In this document: one piece after another, positions 1 to 9,361 of the stretch | How the letters are laid out: each line of letters opens with the position of its first letter | Numbering within the stretch: position 1 is the stretch's first letter | Source: Nonlabens sp. | GTDB lineage: Bacteria; Bacteroidota; Bacteroidia; Flavobacteriales; Flavobacteriaceae | Length of the DNA stretch: 64,000 bases | Direction of reading: 5' to 3' | Assembly (NCBI GenBank): GCA_020630715.1 | Contig: JAHDIQ010000002.1 | Coordinates: forward strand, 248,001-312,000 | Notes under the pieces: generated by a model | Told to the model about the DNA's origin: nothing | What the model saw: the letters and a program-made list of their open reading frames with translations, nothing else | Databases searched by the model: none | Translations under genes and position numbers: made by a program

Positions 1-108
1 ATGAGGTAAATGTGGACGTGTATTGATAATACAGTCTGTAAAGTCATCGCAGCTTTGTAAGCCGCTCATGACTATTAATCCTAAAAGTAATAGTATCCAT
101 TTTTTCAT
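1..108 (-). CDS. lipoprotein, N-terminal part only (cut by window edge)
   Basis: The first 36 codons are visible; the rest lies beyond the left edge. The protein begins MKKWILLLLGLIVMSG and continues to LQSC, a lipobox with Cys20, so it should be exported by Sec and lipidated. The residues after the cysteine are DDF, which loosely resembles the acidic surface-export signal known for Bacteroidota lipoproteins. No function can be given from this fragment. The ATG at 106-108 is the only sensible start. Confidence 0.7.
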   Translation of the reverse strand, partial: MKKWILLLLGLIVMSGLQSCDDFTDCIINTRPHLPH

Positions 109-197
109 AATCTTGGGCTTTGAAAGTAAATATCAAAAGGCTTGCCATATTATGAAATATCATTATAATATTTTCCTATTTATTATTGTTGCCTGTT

Positions 198-758
198 TTA
201 CGACCCTACAACATATTTATAATATAAAATAGCCGGGATTATAAGGATACCATTATACATTGCATGGAATAATATGGAATACACTAAACCTACTTTTACT
301 CGTATCATTCCTAAAAACAATCCTGCAATAATTTGTGGTGCGCACAACAATGGCATCAAGATCAAATTAGTCGCGTTCATTTCATAATTGCTAATATGGA
401 TCAACCCAAAAACAATTGCAAAAGCATAAAAGATAATTCTAAACCATTGTTGCTCTACATTTTTAAATAAGGTAATAGGAGCTCTAAAAATTAATTCCTC
501 AAATAATGGTGCTATAATTACCGCCGCAATTATGCTCACGTAGATAGGCATATTCATAACCATATCTACCACCGCATGATCATCTTGATTCACAATACCT
601 AATTCATTTAACAAAGTAATAGGAATAGTAATGGCGATGTTTGCTACCATAATCATCCAGAATGAAGTCCAGAATAGTTTTACCTTTTGCTCCTTGAAGA
701 ATGGATCGTCCGTTACGGAATTTGGATTTTTAAAATAGCTCAATATTTGCTGGAACAT
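198..758 (-). CDS. CPBP family intramembrane glutamic endopeptidase
   Basis: This 186-residue membrane protein belongs to the CPBP (CAAX protease/bacteriocin-processing, Abi) family of intramembrane proteases. The three family motifs are present: EELIFR with Glu87, Glu88 and Arg92, FGLIHI with His121, and HAMYN with His165 and Asn169. Hydrophobic stretches around residues 28-50, 70-85, 105-122, 130-150 and 157-180 are likely membrane segments. The frame opens further upstream with a TTG at 792-794, but the ATG at 756-758 gives the usual short cytoplasmic N-terminus and is preferred. It is divergent from the phosphomutase gene. Substrate unknown; roles in prenyl-protein processing, peptide processing or immunity are all known in the family. 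Confidence 0.85.
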   Translation of the reverse strand: MFQQILSYFKNPNSVTDDPFFKEQKVKLFWTSFWMIMVANIAITIPITLLNELGIVNQDDHAVVDMVMNMPIYVSIIAAVIIAPLFEELIFRAPITLFKNVEQQWFRIIFYAFAIVFGLIHISNYEMNATNLILMPLLCAPQIIAGLFLGMIRVKVGLVYSILFHAMYNGILIIPAILYYKYVVGS

Positions 759-843
759 AAGAAGACGTTTTAGACATAAGTTCACAAGGAGCAAGAATTG
801 TTACAGTTGTCTTATCAATAAATCCTTTATGAGCAACAAAACT

Positions 844-851
844 TATCTTTG
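844..851 (+). promoter_or_regulatory. -7 promoter box of the phosphomutase gene
   Basis: TATCTTTG matches the flavobacterial -7 consensus TAnnTTTG and lies 25 bases before the ATG at 877. No clear -33 TTG was seen. Confidence 0.55.
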
Positions 852-876
852 CATTGTAAATCGATGAATACTATAC

Positions 877-2589
877 ATGGATAAAGAGACGATTATTAAA
901 ACAGCGCAATCCTGGACTCAAGAACCGTTTGATCAGGAAACTAGAACACAATCACAACAACTTATAGATGCAAACAGTGATGATCTTGCAGAATCTTTCT
1001 ATAAAGACTTAGAATTTGGTACTGGCGGAATGCGCGGTATTATGGGCGTAGGAACTAATCGCATCAATAAATATACCTTAGGTAAAAACACGCAAGGACT
1101 TGCACAGTATTTAAAAGAGCAATTTCCTAATGATGCCCTTAAGGTTGCAATAGCCTATGACTGTCGTCATAATTCTAAAGAATTAGCGCAAATCGTTGCA
1201 CAAGTTTTAAGTGCAAATAATGTACACGTTTTCTTATATCCAGAGTTAAGACCTACTCCATTACTATCCTACACGGTAAAAAGAAAAAACTGCCACGCAG
1301 GAATTGTACTTACAGCAAGTCATAATCCGCCAGAATATAATGGTTATAAAGTCTACTGGCAAGATGGTGGGCAATTAGTACCACCACATGATAAAGCATT
1401 GTTAAGCACGATTAATGATCTGGATTTTAGCGATATTAACTTTAATCATAATGATGATTTAATTGAATATCTAGATGCTAGTGATGATCTAGCCTTTATA
1501 GAAGATAGCATTAAAACCGCACGTATTGCAGGCGATGTAGATCGTAGCAGAATCAAAATAGTATTTACTAGTTTGCACGGTACCAGTATCACCATGATTC
1601 CAGAAACCTTGAAACGCGCTGGATTTACAGATTTACACGTGGTAAAAGAACAAGCGCTACCAGATGGTGATTTCCCTACTGTTGATTCTCCTAATCCGGA
1701 GGAACCAGCAGCACTTAAAATGGCCGTTGATCTAGCAAATAAAATCAATGCAGATATTGTTATAGGAACAGATCCTGATTGCGACCGTTTAGGAGTTGCT
1801 GTGCGAGATACAGATGGTAATATGACTTTATTAAATGGGAATCAGACCATGATTGCCATGACAGATTTCTTATTGAAGCATACTAATTTAAAAGAAAAGG
1901 AACATCCTTTTATAGGATCTACCATTGTTTCAACACCTATGATGCACGACCTTGCATCACATCACCAGATAGAATGTAAAGAAGAATTAACTGGATTCAA
2001 ATGGATCGCAAAAATGATCGAAGATTATCCAAATCAAGATTTCATAGGTGGCGGCGAGGAAAGTTTCGGCTATATGGTGGGCGATTTTGTAAGAGATAAA
2101 GATGCAGTTACCGCAGCTTTACTGGCTTGTGAGATGTACGCTTTCGCGAAAGCGAAATCCTCAACAATCTACCAAGAATTATTACAGTTATATGTAGATC
2201 ATGGATGCTATCAGGAACGACTGGTATCACTAGTCAAAAAAGGAATCTCTGGCGCGACAGAAATCAAGCAAATGATGATCAATTTGCGCGAAGATACTCC
2301 TAAAACAATAGGAGAAAAAGATGTGATTATCGTGGAAGATTATGCATCTAGTACTAGATTCAATAAACACTTAAACACCACAGAAACATTGGACATCCCT
2401 AAGTCAAATGTATTAATCTTTTACTTAGCAGATGGATCTAAAATCGCTGCACGACCTAGTGGTACAGAACCTAAAATTAAGTTCTATATATCTGTTAAAA
2501 AGGATTTAGATCATGTAGATGATTATCCTGCCGTTAAACAAGAATTAGAAACTAAAATTGACCAGATTTTAAAGTCATTTGACCTATAA
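877..2589 (+). CDS. phospho-sugar mutase (phosphoglucomutase/phosphomannomutase)
   Basis: This cytoplasmic enzyme moves phosphate between C1 and C6 of hexose phosphates and feeds glycogen or cell-envelope sugar nucleotides. The alpha-D-phosphohexomutase motifs are all visible: TASHNP with the phosphorylated Ser148, the metal loop DPDCDR at 299-304, the sugar-binding loop GGGEES near 391-396, and the phosphate-binding RPSGTEPK starting at Arg526. At 570 residues it fits the long PgcA/PGM2-like branch. The palindrome at 2140-2153 is read in frame as AFAKA near residue 423. The next gene starts 3 bases after the stop, so an operon with the ABC exporter is likely. Confidence 0.93.
   Translation: MDKETIIKTAQSWTQEPFDQETRTQSQQLIDANSDDLAESFYKDLEFGTGGMRGIMGVGTNRINKYTLGKNTQGLAQYLKEQFPNDALKVAIAYDCRHNSKELAQIVAQVLSANNVHVFLYPELRPTPLLSYTVKRKNCHAGIVLTASHNPPEYNGYKVYWQDGGQLVPPHDKALLSTINDLDFSDINFNHNDDLIEYLDASDDLAFIEDSIKTARIAGDVDRSRIKIVFTSLHGTSITMIPETLKRAGFTDLHVVKEQALPDGDFPTVDSPNPEEPAALKMAVDLANKINADIVIGTDPDCDRLGVAVRDTDGNMTLLNGNQTMIAMTDFLLKHTNLKEKEHPFIGSTIVSTPMMHDLASHHQIECKEELTGFKWIAKMIEDYPNQDFIGGGEESFGYMVGDFVRDKDAVTAALLACEMYAFAKAKSSTIYQELLQLYVDHGCYQERLVSLVKKGISGATEIKQMMINLREDTPKTIGEKDVIIVEDYASSTRFNKHLNTTETLDIPKSNVLIFYLADGSKIAARPSGTEPKIKFYISVKKDLDHVDDYPAVKQELETKIDQILKSFDL
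2140..2153. repeat. palindrome GCTTTCGCGAAAGC, copy 1 (in phosphomutase)
   Basis: Perfect 14-bp palindrome within coding sequence, read in frame as AFAKA. Confidence 0.95.
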
Positions 2590-2592
2590 TTA

Positions 2593-4416
2593 ATGAATTA
2601 CTTTAAAGAAATACTTAATTACGGGCGACCTTATAAAAAATGGGCGGTGCTTAACATTATTAGTAATGTTCTTTACGCACTTTTTAGCACACTATCATTT
2701 GTCTCTCTAATGCCTGTATTGCAGGTATTATTTAATGAAACAAAAGAAGTGTATACAAAACCAGTATGGCAAGGAGTGACAAAGACTCAAGATTACTTGC
2801 AAGGTAACGTCAATTATTACGTATCAGAATATGCAAAGGATGATCCTAGCCAGGCATTAATCATGATGATCGTTCTAGTCTTAAGCATGTTTTTTCTAAA
2901 AAATCTATTTGGTTATTTAGGGATGTATTTTATGGCTTTTTTACGTAATGGTATGCTTAAAGATTTACGCGATGACTTGTATCATAAAATCATCAACCTA
3001 CCTATATCATTTTTCTCTGAAAAACGTAAAGGTGACACCATTGCTCGTGCGACAACAGACGTGAATGAAATTCAATCCAGCTATTTATCCATTCTAGAAT
3101 TGATTGTAAAAGAACCGCTAAATATTCTTTTCGCATTAATTGCGATGTTTATGTTTAGCATCAAATTATCCTTGTTTGTGCTTATTTTCATTCCTGTTTG
3201 TGGTTACATTATATCTGCTATAGGTAAGAAATTAAAAAGCAAATCAGAACGAGTTCAACGTACTCAAGGATTAGTATTATCACAACTAGAAGAAATGCTA
3301 GGCGGATTAAACGTGATTAAAGGTTTCAATGCAGAGGAACGTATGCAGGATTCTTTTGAAGAAACTACCAGCAGATTTAGCAAATATTCCATCAGTCTTT
3401 CTAAACGTAAAAGTATGGCGAGTCCAGTAAGTGAGGTATTAGGTATTGCCGTAATAGGATGTTTACTGTGGTTTGGTGGAAATATGGTATTGGTAGAAGG
3501 TACCTTGTCTAATTCTACATTTTTAGGTTTTATGGGGTTAGCTTATGGGATCCTAGCACCAGCTAAAGTTCTTGCAAAAGCCAGTTACGGCGTTAAAAAA
3601 GGAAATGCAAGTGCAGAGCGCGTTTTAAGCATTCTGCATACTGAAAATACGATTGAGGATAAGCAAGATGCTGTGGATATTTCTGCTTTCGCGAAAGCGA
3701 TCTCCATCAACAACATCACATTTGCCTATGAAGAAGAAGCTGTTCTCAAAGACTTCTCACTAGAAATCCCAAAAGGAACCAGCGTTGCTTTAGTAGGACA
3801 ATCCGGAAGCGGTAAAAGTACGATTGCTAATTTATTGACTCGGTTTTATGATGTAAACCAAGGAACCATTACCATAGATGATCACAATATTAAAGACGTT
3901 AGTTTAAAAAGCCTGCGTGATCAAATGGCGATTGTAACCCAAGATTCTGTGTTATTTAATGACACGATTGCCATGAATGTTGCCCTAGCAGATAAAAACG
4001 CAAGTGATGAACAGGTGATAGAAGCACTTAAAATTGCTAACGCTTGGGAATTTGTAAAAGAATTACCAGAAGGTATTCACACTAACGTAGGTGATAGTGG
4101 TGGCAAATTAAGTGGCGGACAAAAACAACGACTTTCTATCGCAAGAGCTGTTCTTAAAAATGCTCCTATCTTAATACTGGATGAAGCTACCAGCGCGCTA
4201 GACACAGAAAGTGAACGACTGGTGCAAGACGCACTAGAAAATGTGATGAAGAATAGAACTTCTATCATCATCGCTCACCGCTTATCTACTATTCAAAATG
4301 CAGATAAAATCATAGTCATGAACCGCGGTGAAATTGCAGAACAAGGAACGCATGAGGAACTGATCGCACAAGATGGAATCTATAATGGTCTTGTAACCAT
4401 GCAAAGTCTAAGCTAG
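2593..4416 (+). CDS. ABC transporter, fused permease-ATPase (MsbA-like exporter)
   Basis: This 607-residue half-transporter has an N-terminal six-helix membrane domain (about residues 15-340) and a C-terminal ATPase. Walker A GQSGSGKST is at 402-410, the signature LSGGQ at 506-510, and Walker B ILILDEA contains Asp530 and Glu531; the H-loop His is in IIAHRLST. The layout fits the homodimeric lipid/lipid A or multidrug exporter subfamily in the inner membrane. It sits 3 bases after the phosphomutase and 2 bases before the pseudouridine synthase gene. The palindrome at 3685-3698 codes AFAKA in the linker just before the ATPase domain. The substrate cannot be told from sequence. Confidence 0.92.
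   Translation: MNYFKEILNYGRPYKKWAVLNIISNVLYALFSTLSFVSLMPVLQVLFNETKEVYTKPVWQGVTKTQDYLQGNVNYYVSEYAKDDPSQALIMMIVLVLSMFFLKNLFGYLGMYFMAFLRNGMLKDLRDDLYHKIINLPISFFSEKRKGDTIARATTDVNEIQSSYLSILELIVKEPLNILFALIAMFMFSIKLSLFVLIFIPVCGYIISAIGKKLKSKSERVQRTQGLVLSQLEEMLGGLNVIKGFNAEERMQDSFEETTSRFSKYSISLSKRKSMASPVSEVLGIAVIGCLLWFGGNMVLVEGTLSNSTFLGFMGLAYGILAPAKVLAKASYGVKKGNASAERVLSILHTENTIEDKQDAVDISAFAKAISINNITFAYEEEAVLKDFSLEIPKGTSVALVGQSGSGKSTIANLLTRFYDVNQGTITIDDHNIKDVSLKSLRDQMAIVTQDSVLFNDTIAMNVALADKNASDEQVIEALKIANAWEFVKELPEGIHTNVGDSGGKLSGGQKQRLSIARAVLKNAPILILDEATSALDTESERLVQDALENVMKNRTSIIIAHRLSTIQNADKIIVMNRGEIAEQGTHEELIAQDGIYNGLVTMQSLS
3685..3698. repeat. palindrome GCTTTCGCGAAAGC, copy 2 (in ABC exporter)
   Basis: Perfect copy inside the coding region, read in frame as AFAKA at the linker between the membrane and ATPase domains. 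Confidence 0.95.
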
Positions 4417-4418
4417 TA

Positions 4419-6098
4419 ATGGCTGATTGCTTTATTTCATTTAAAAATCAGATCGATGGTATCGCATTACCTCAACGTTTTACTTTTCCATTTTTATATG
4501 AACCTCATCCACTAGCTAGAATAGCTAGTGAAGAATTACAAGCTTATATAGAAGATCATCAAAAAAGCTGGTCGCATAATTTCGGATTAGAAAAAGATAA
4601 GGATGGCGAGGCGCTAGGTAAAATGTTTGGTGTTTTAGTGGTACGTAATGATTCAAGAAAATTGGGCTACTTAGCTTCTTTTTCTGGAATGCTTAATGGA
4701 ACGATGGATGTCGATAGATTTGTTCCTGCTGCTTATGACGATAGTTTTGATGTGGCTTATTTTCATGAGCAATTTGATCATTTCAATAGCTTATCACAAC
4801 AAATAGATGTACAATCAAATAATCCAGCGTTTTTAAAACTACAATCAGAACTAAAAGAACAACAAGCAAGAATTAACAAGCTTTTAAACGCACAATCCAC
4901 AAAACATCAATTTCATCGTAAGAAACGTAAAAGCTATAGAAACAGCATTAAACCTGAACTAACCACACAAGAATGGGAAGCGTTGCTTTCCCAGCATCAT
5001 CAATTACAATTAAACGAGAAGTTTCTACTGCGTGAATATGAGATTTATCTATGCGACAAAATCGCTCCTTTACAAGAGGAATTCGATAAAATTAAAGATG
5101 CTATGCAACGGCTACAAGATCAACGCAAACAGTTATCACTAGCGCATCAAGACTGGATTTTTAGCCATTATAATTTATTAAATATTAACGGTGACACTAA
5201 AAATGTAGTAGCCATTTTTGAAGAAAAACAATTAGGCGTTCCACCATCCAGTACTGGTGATTGTGCAGCTCCTAAATTATTGCAATATGCCTTTAAAAAC
5301 GGCCTCACACCTATCGCTCTAGCCGAATTCTGGTGGGGAAAATCATCACCGTCTAAAGTGCGTAAACACAAACAGTTTTATCCAGCATGTCGCAGTAAAT
5401 GTGAACCTATATTAGATCACATGCTTACTGGAATAAATGTAGATCCTAATCCTATGCTTATAAATCCAGCTACTGGAAAAAGACTGGATATTATTTATGA
5501 AGATGATGCCATTGCCATTATTGACAAACCACATGATTTCTTATCCGTTCCAGGAAAGAATTTAAAAGATAGTGTTCTTACCAGAATGCAATCTAGATAT
5601 CCAGATGCGACTGGACCTTTACTAGTGCATCGACTAGATATGGCTACTTCTGGAATTTTAGTCATGGCAAAAACTAAAAAGGATCATCAACGTATACAGG
5701 AGCAGTTTATCCATAGAACGATTCATAAAAAATACATCGCCTTATTAGAAGGTGACGTCTCAAATAAAGAAGGCATCATAGAATTACCATTACGAGTAGA
5801 TCTGGATAATAGACCAGCACAATTAGTATGCTATGAAAATGGTAAACCAGCAATCACTAAATACCAAGTATTAGAATTAAAAAACGGTAAAACTCGAGTT
5901 GAATTTATTCCTATTACTGGTAGAACGCACCAACTAAGAGTTCATGCAGCTCACCCAAAAGGTTTAAATGCTAGTATTGTAGGTGATGATTTGTACGGAA
6001 CCGCAAGTGATCGATTGCATCTGCACGCAGTATATATAAAATTCAAGCATCCACGTAGTGGAAAATTAATTTCTTTTGAAATAGCTCCTAGCTTCTAA
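4419..6098 (+). CDS. RluA-family pseudouridine synthase with long N-terminal extension
   Basis: The C-terminal part (about residues 350-559) is an RluA-type pseudouridine synthase, which isomerises uridine in rRNA or tRNA. The catalytic motif HRLDMATSG contains Asp407, and GRTHQLRVH and GDDLYG are also present. Ahead of it lies a segment of about 340 residues, charged and partly coiled coil (about 130-250), with a cluster of Lys/Arg near residues 165-172. Long RluA proteins of about 550 residues are known in Bacteroidota and gammaproteobacteria, so the extension looks native rather than an artefact. It is the third gene of a tight run with 2-3 base gaps. RNA target unknown. Confidence 0.88.
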   Translation: MADCFISFKNQIDGIALPQRFTFPFLYEPHPLARIASEELQAYIEDHQKSWSHNFGLEKDKDGEALGKMFGVLVVRNDSRKLGYLASFSGMLNGTMDVDRFVPAAYDDSFDVAYFHEQFDHFNSLSQQIDVQSNNPAFLKLQSELKEQQARINKLLNAQSTKHQFHRKKRKSYRNSIKPELTTQEWEALLSQHHQLQLNEKFLLREYEIYLCDKIAPLQEEFDKIKDAMQRLQDQRKQLSLAHQDWIFSHYNLLNINGDTKNVVAIFEEKQLGVPPSSTGDCAAPKLLQYAFKNGLTPIALAEFWWGKSSPSKVRKHKQFYPACRSKCEPILDHMLTGINVDPNPMLINPATGKRLDIIYEDDAIAIIDKPHDFLSVPGKNLKDSVLTRMQSRYPDATGPLLVHRLDMATSGILVMAKTKKDHQRIQEQFIHRTIHKKYIALLEGDVSNKEGIIELPLRVDLDNRPAQLVCYENGKPAITKYQVLELKNGKTRVEFIPITGRTHQLRVHAAHPKGLNASIVGDDLYGTASDRLHLHAVYIKFKHPRSGKLISFEIAPSF

Positions 6099-6126
6099 AT
6101 TTCTGTTTTATTTTTATAAAAAAAAC

Positions 6127-6639
6127 ATGAAAACGTTTAGCTTCTTATTATTGTTTACTGCTTTTAGCATCCATCTATCTGCCCAACAACCAGCAACAGA
6201 ATTATTGAATGATGCGATCATACAGGCTAAAAAAGAAAACAAAAACATCCTCATAAAATTTGAAGCTTCCTGGTGTGGATGGTGCAAACGTATGACTAAG
6301 CAACTAAAAGATGAACGCGTTAAAGAGTATTTTGAAAAAAACTACGTCATCGTACCAATAGTAGCTATGGAAAGTGCAAAAAATAAACATCTTGAGAATC
6401 CTGGTTCAAATGATATACTAGGAGATTACGGAGGCGCAAAAGCTGGATTACCATTTTTTGTAATCATCGATTACAACGCTGTAGTACTTACAAATTCTTT
6501 TAACGATTTTGGTCAGAATTTAGGATGTCCTGCTAGTCCAGAAGAAGTGGAAGTCTTTATAAAAAAATTAGAAGCGACTTCTGATATGAGTGCTAGTGAT
6601 GTTGAAAATATCACGGCAGTATTTACACTAAAAAACTAA
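6127..6639 (+). CDS. secreted thioredoxin-like protein
   Basis: The product is a 170-residue thioredoxin-fold protein. It has a signal peptide (cleavage expected after the SAQ near residues 18-20) and a CGWC active site at Cys50-Cys53 in ASWCGWCKRM. The cis-proline region is GLPFFVIID. It should act as a thiol oxidoreductase or reductase in the periplasm or envelope. It follows the pseudouridine synthase by 28 bases and ends in a strong terminator. Its partner protein is not visible. Confidence 0.88.
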   Translation: MKTFSFLLLFTAFSIHLSAQQPATELLNDAIIQAKKENKNILIKFEASWCGWCKRMTKQLKDERVKEYFEKNYVIVPIVAMESAKNKHLENPGSNDILGDYGGAKAGLPFFVIIDYNAVVLTNSFNDFGQNLGCPASPEEVEVFIKKLEATSDMSASDVENITAVFTLKN

Positions 6640-6641
6640 CG

Positions 6642-6674
6642 CAAAAAAAAAGAGAGGACTTCTCCTCTCTTTCT
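6642..6674 (+). terminator. rho-independent terminator after thioredoxin gene
   Basis: The stem is AGAGAGGA (6651-6658) pairing with TCCTCTCT (6663-6670), loop CTTC, with an A-run before and a short T-rich tail after. The A-run would let it act in both directions. The remaining stretch up to 6907 holds no gene; a 10-base direct repeat (ATGCATTTCA) occurs twice near 6850-6890. Confidence 0.8.
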
Positions 6675-6907
6675 AAGCGATCTCCACCGCTTTATTTTCA
6701 ATAAACAACGTCTATCTTATTAGCCATATGCTTATTTACTTAAACCGTTGCTAAGATAGATACGTCTCTATTAACTGCACAAAATATCGGTGAAATAAAA
6801 TGGATAAAATTAGTTAATAGCTGATAGTCAATAGTTTAATAAAAACAGAAAGATGCATTTCATCGATAGTTAAAATGCATTTCACATAAAATATACGTAT
6901 TTAATCC

Positions 6908-7987
6908 TTATTTTACATCTAATTTGAAGCTAGAAATACGATTATTACCGGATAAGTAACCGTTTGTCGAATCTATCATTTTTGCGCTGTAAAAACCTTC
7001 ATCAGATAATTGCTTCCAGGATTGACCTTGATCACCACTCCACCATATTCCAGGAGATCCTACCGCTAGCAATTGTTTTCCTTGAGTTCCTGGAATAAAC
7101 AAGATGTCACTACAGTATCCAGGACCATCTTTTAATAATTTCCAGCTTTTACCACCATTAAAGGTAATGGCTTTATTAAAGGCATTATCTTCCTTCTTAT
7201 TCCAGTCACCACCTATAATCACTCCTAGATTTGAATCATAGAAGTCCATTGCAAAAATCCCAGTCATCTCGCCACCTTGAATTAAAGGAGTATTAAAAAT
7301 CTCCCATGAGCTTCCACGATCTTTACTGTGAAATACTCGCGCCATCACACCACCTGTAGCCATCCACACATGATCGCCATAAATCGAGATATTAGAATTA
7401 CTTGCTGCAAATGCTGCCTCGCCATCTACATAATCCGGTAATTCTTCACATTTTAACTTTCCCCATGTTTTACCACCATCGTATGTTTTTATTACAGAAA
7501 AGCAAGCGCCCATGGGATCACCCATGGCGATTCCTTCCTCATCATTCCAGAATCTCATACTGTCATAAAAAACACGCTCTTCCACCTCTGTATATACATG
7601 TTCTACTGATTCGTCCTTATGAGAAATCTTATAAATAAGCGCTGGATTTCCTGCTGTCAATATATAGGTGTAATTAGATGTCGTTGCGATAGATCTAAAT
7701 TCTACTTCTTCATCTTCATTAAGTTTAATAACACCACGATTAGGAGTTCCTGTCGCAGGATCTATGCTACCATAATTCCCTTTACTTCCTGCATACCAGT
7801 ACTTTTCACTTCCGTAATCTAGCGCACGCACGCTTGTAGAATCGGTCATTACCGGTGTGATGCTTATGCTTGCATCTGTTGCTATGGCAACTTCAGTTTC
7901 ATTTATATTTTCAGTTGACGTTTGCTGGTCTGTTTTACAACTAACCATTACTAACAATGCTAAGCTAAGAATGTAGATATTTTTCAT
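6908..7987 (-). CDS. lipoprotein with BNR/Asp-box repeats (Ycf48-like propeller)
   Basis: This 359-residue lipoprotein starts MKNIYILSLALLVMVSC, a lipobox with Cys17. The body has repeated Asp-box motifs of the S/T-x-D-x-G-x-x-W type (DGGKTWGKL, DRGSSWEIF, NGGKSWKLL, DQGQSWKQL), which indicate a beta-propeller of the BNR/Ycf48-like kind. In flavobacteria such genes are often labelled oxidoreductase, without clear evidence for a reaction. The frame is open another 29 codons upstream across a palindrome copy, but the signal peptide fixes the start at 7987. It is divergent from the methyltransferase gene. Confidence 0.85.
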   Translation of the reverse strand: MKNIYILSLALLVMVSCKTDQQTSTENINETEVAIATDASISITPVMTDSTSVRALDYGSEKYWYAGSKGNYGSIDPATGTPNRGVIKLNEDEEVEFRSIATTSNYTYILTAGNPALIYKISHKDESVEHVYTEVEERVFYDSMRFWNDEEGIAMGDPMGACFSVIKTYDGGKTWGKLKCEELPDYVDGEAAFAASNSNISIYGDHVWMATGGVMARVFHSKDRGSSWEIFNTPLIQGGEMTGIFAMDFYDSNLGVIIGGDWNKKEDNAFNKAITFNGGKSWKLLKDGPGYCSDILFIPGTQGKQLLAVGSPGIWWSGDQGQSWKQLSDEGFYSAKMIDSTNGYLSGNNRISSFKLDVK

Positions 7988-8033
7988 ATTGCAAAAATAA
8001 GTTGAAAAAGGTAAAAAGGTTGGGAAGTATTTC

Positions 8034-8047
8034 GCTTTCGCGAAAGC
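8034..8047. repeat. palindrome GCTTTCGCGAAAGC, copy 3 (divergent intergenic)
   Basis: Perfect copy in the intergenic region between the divergent BNR lipoprotein and RsmB-like genes. Confidence 0.95.
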
Positions 8048-8103
8048 GTAACAAAAACAATTCCTTCTCTTCATTTAACTACCAGTTTTCATTAGAATAC
8101 CAT

Positions 8104-8111
8104 TACTTTTG
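8104..8111 (+). promoter_or_regulatory. -7 box directly before the rRNA methyltransferase start
   Basis: TACTTTTG fits TAnnTTTG and ends 4 bases before the ATG at 8116. Transcription should start at or almost at the ATG, giving a leaderless mRNA. This box also argues against the longer upstream frame. Confidence 0.6.
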
Positions 8112-8115
8112 CAAA

Positions 8116-9324
8116 ATGAGATTTCATCATAATTTACTACAAGCAACTACAGACGCGTTACATAACATTTTTAATAATGATAAATACGCAGATCAGGCGA
8201 TACAAAAAATCTTAAAAAGCGATGCTCGATGGGGCGCGCGTGATAGAGGTTTTATAGCCGAAACTACTTACGACATCGTACGTTATAAGAGACTCTACGC
8301 AGCAATTGCAAACGTTCACGAGCCTTTTAAACCAGTTGATTTATGGCGACTCACCGCAGTATGGATCGTTCTTAAAGGATATGAAGTGCCCGCGTGGGAA
8401 GAATATTATAACACTCCTGTACGTCGTATTAAAGGTAAATTTGATGAGTTATCAAAAGATCGTGTCTATCGTGAATCCTTACCAGACTGGATGGATGAAC
8501 TAGCACTAAAAGAATTAGGTGGTATCTGGGAAAAGGAATCTAGAGCTCTTAATCAGCAAGCTCAGGTTATCCTGCGCACCAATACTTTGAAAACAGATCG
8601 CGCTACTTTAAAAGAAAAACTACAAGCAGAAAACATAGGGACTATTATAGATGATACCTATCCAGATGCTTTGATCCTTAAAGAACGTGCTAATGTATTT
8701 ATGACTAGCGTTTTTAAAGACGGATTATTTGAAGTACAAGATGCTGGTTCACAAGCTATCGCTCCATTTTTACAAGTTGAATCTGGACAACGAGTTTTAG
8801 ACGCTTGCGCTGGTGCTGGTGGTAAAGCCTTACACCTTGCGGCTTTAATGGAAAATAAAGGTCAGGTGATTGCTACTGATATTTATCAGAACAAATTGAA
8901 CGAATTAAAGCGTCGTGGACGTCGTGCTGGTGCTCATAATATTGAGACTAGAGTTATTGATACCACTAAGGTGATCAAAAAACTAAACGGTAAAATGGAT
9001 CGATTACTGATTGACGCGCCATGTAGTGGTCTAGGTGTATTGCGTCGTAATCCAGATGCTAAATGGAAATTACAACCAGAATTCATTGAAGAAATTAAAG
9101 CAACACAACAAGACATATTGCAACGCTATAGTAGTACAGTGAAATCTGGCGGTAAAATGGTTTATGCAACTTGTTCTATCTTACCATCAGAAAACGAAAT
9201 GCAAGTTGAAAAATTCTTAAATTCAGAAGCTGGTACTGGCTGGAAATTAGAAGAACAGCAATCCTTACTAGCGCATAGAGACCATTATGATGGTTTTTAT
9301 ATGGCACGTATGATTAAAGAATAA
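8116..9324 (+). CDS. RsmB/NOP family RNA (cytosine-5) methyltransferase
   Basis: This 402-residue SAM-dependent enzyme should methylate C5 of a cytosine in rRNA. It has an N-terminal NusB/RsmB-like helical part, then a Rossmann methyltransferase domain. The SAM motif is DACAGAGGKALHLAAL, and the two catalytic cysteines are in DAPCSGLG (Cys303) and ATCSILPSEN (Cys353). The frame is open from 8002, but that stretch runs through the palindrome and the promoter, so the ATG at 8116 is preferred. Specificity (RsmB, RsmF or another) cannot be assigned. Confidence 0.9.
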   Translation: MRFHHNLLQATTDALHNIFNNDKYADQAIQKILKSDARWGARDRGFIAETTYDIVRYKRLYAAIANVHEPFKPVDLWRLTAVWIVLKGYEVPAWEEYYNTPVRRIKGKFDELSKDRVYRESLPDWMDELALKELGGIWEKESRALNQQAQVILRTNTLKTDRATLKEKLQAENIGTIIDDTYPDALILKERANVFMTSVFKDGLFEVQDAGSQAIAPFLQVESGQRVLDACAGAGGKALHLAALMENKGQVIATDIYQNKLNELKRRGRRAGAHNIETRVIDTTKVIKKLNGKMDRLLIDAPCSGLGVLRRNPDAKWKLQPEFIEEIKATQQDILQRYSSTVKSGGKMVYATCSILPSENEMQVEKFLNSEAGTGWKLEEQQSLLAHRDHYDGFYMARMIKE

Positions 9325-9361
9325 TTACGACTTAATAAAGCCACCATTTTAAGGTGAACAC

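Noticed and set aside
1446-1748. Antisense frame in the phosphomutase gene, and similar long antisense frames in purL (15602-15928, 16181-16540, 16610-16978)
   Set aside because: They lie opposite well-supported genes and show no domain pattern or start signal.
6908-8074. Longer N-terminus of the BNR lipoprotein (MKRRNCFCYAFAKAK...)
   Set aside because: It reads through the intergenic palindrome ahead of a perfect lipoprotein signal, so it is not used.
8002-8115. Longer N-terminus of the RsmB-like protein
   Set aside because: It crosses the palindrome and the -7 box; homologous proteins begin near MRFHHNLL.
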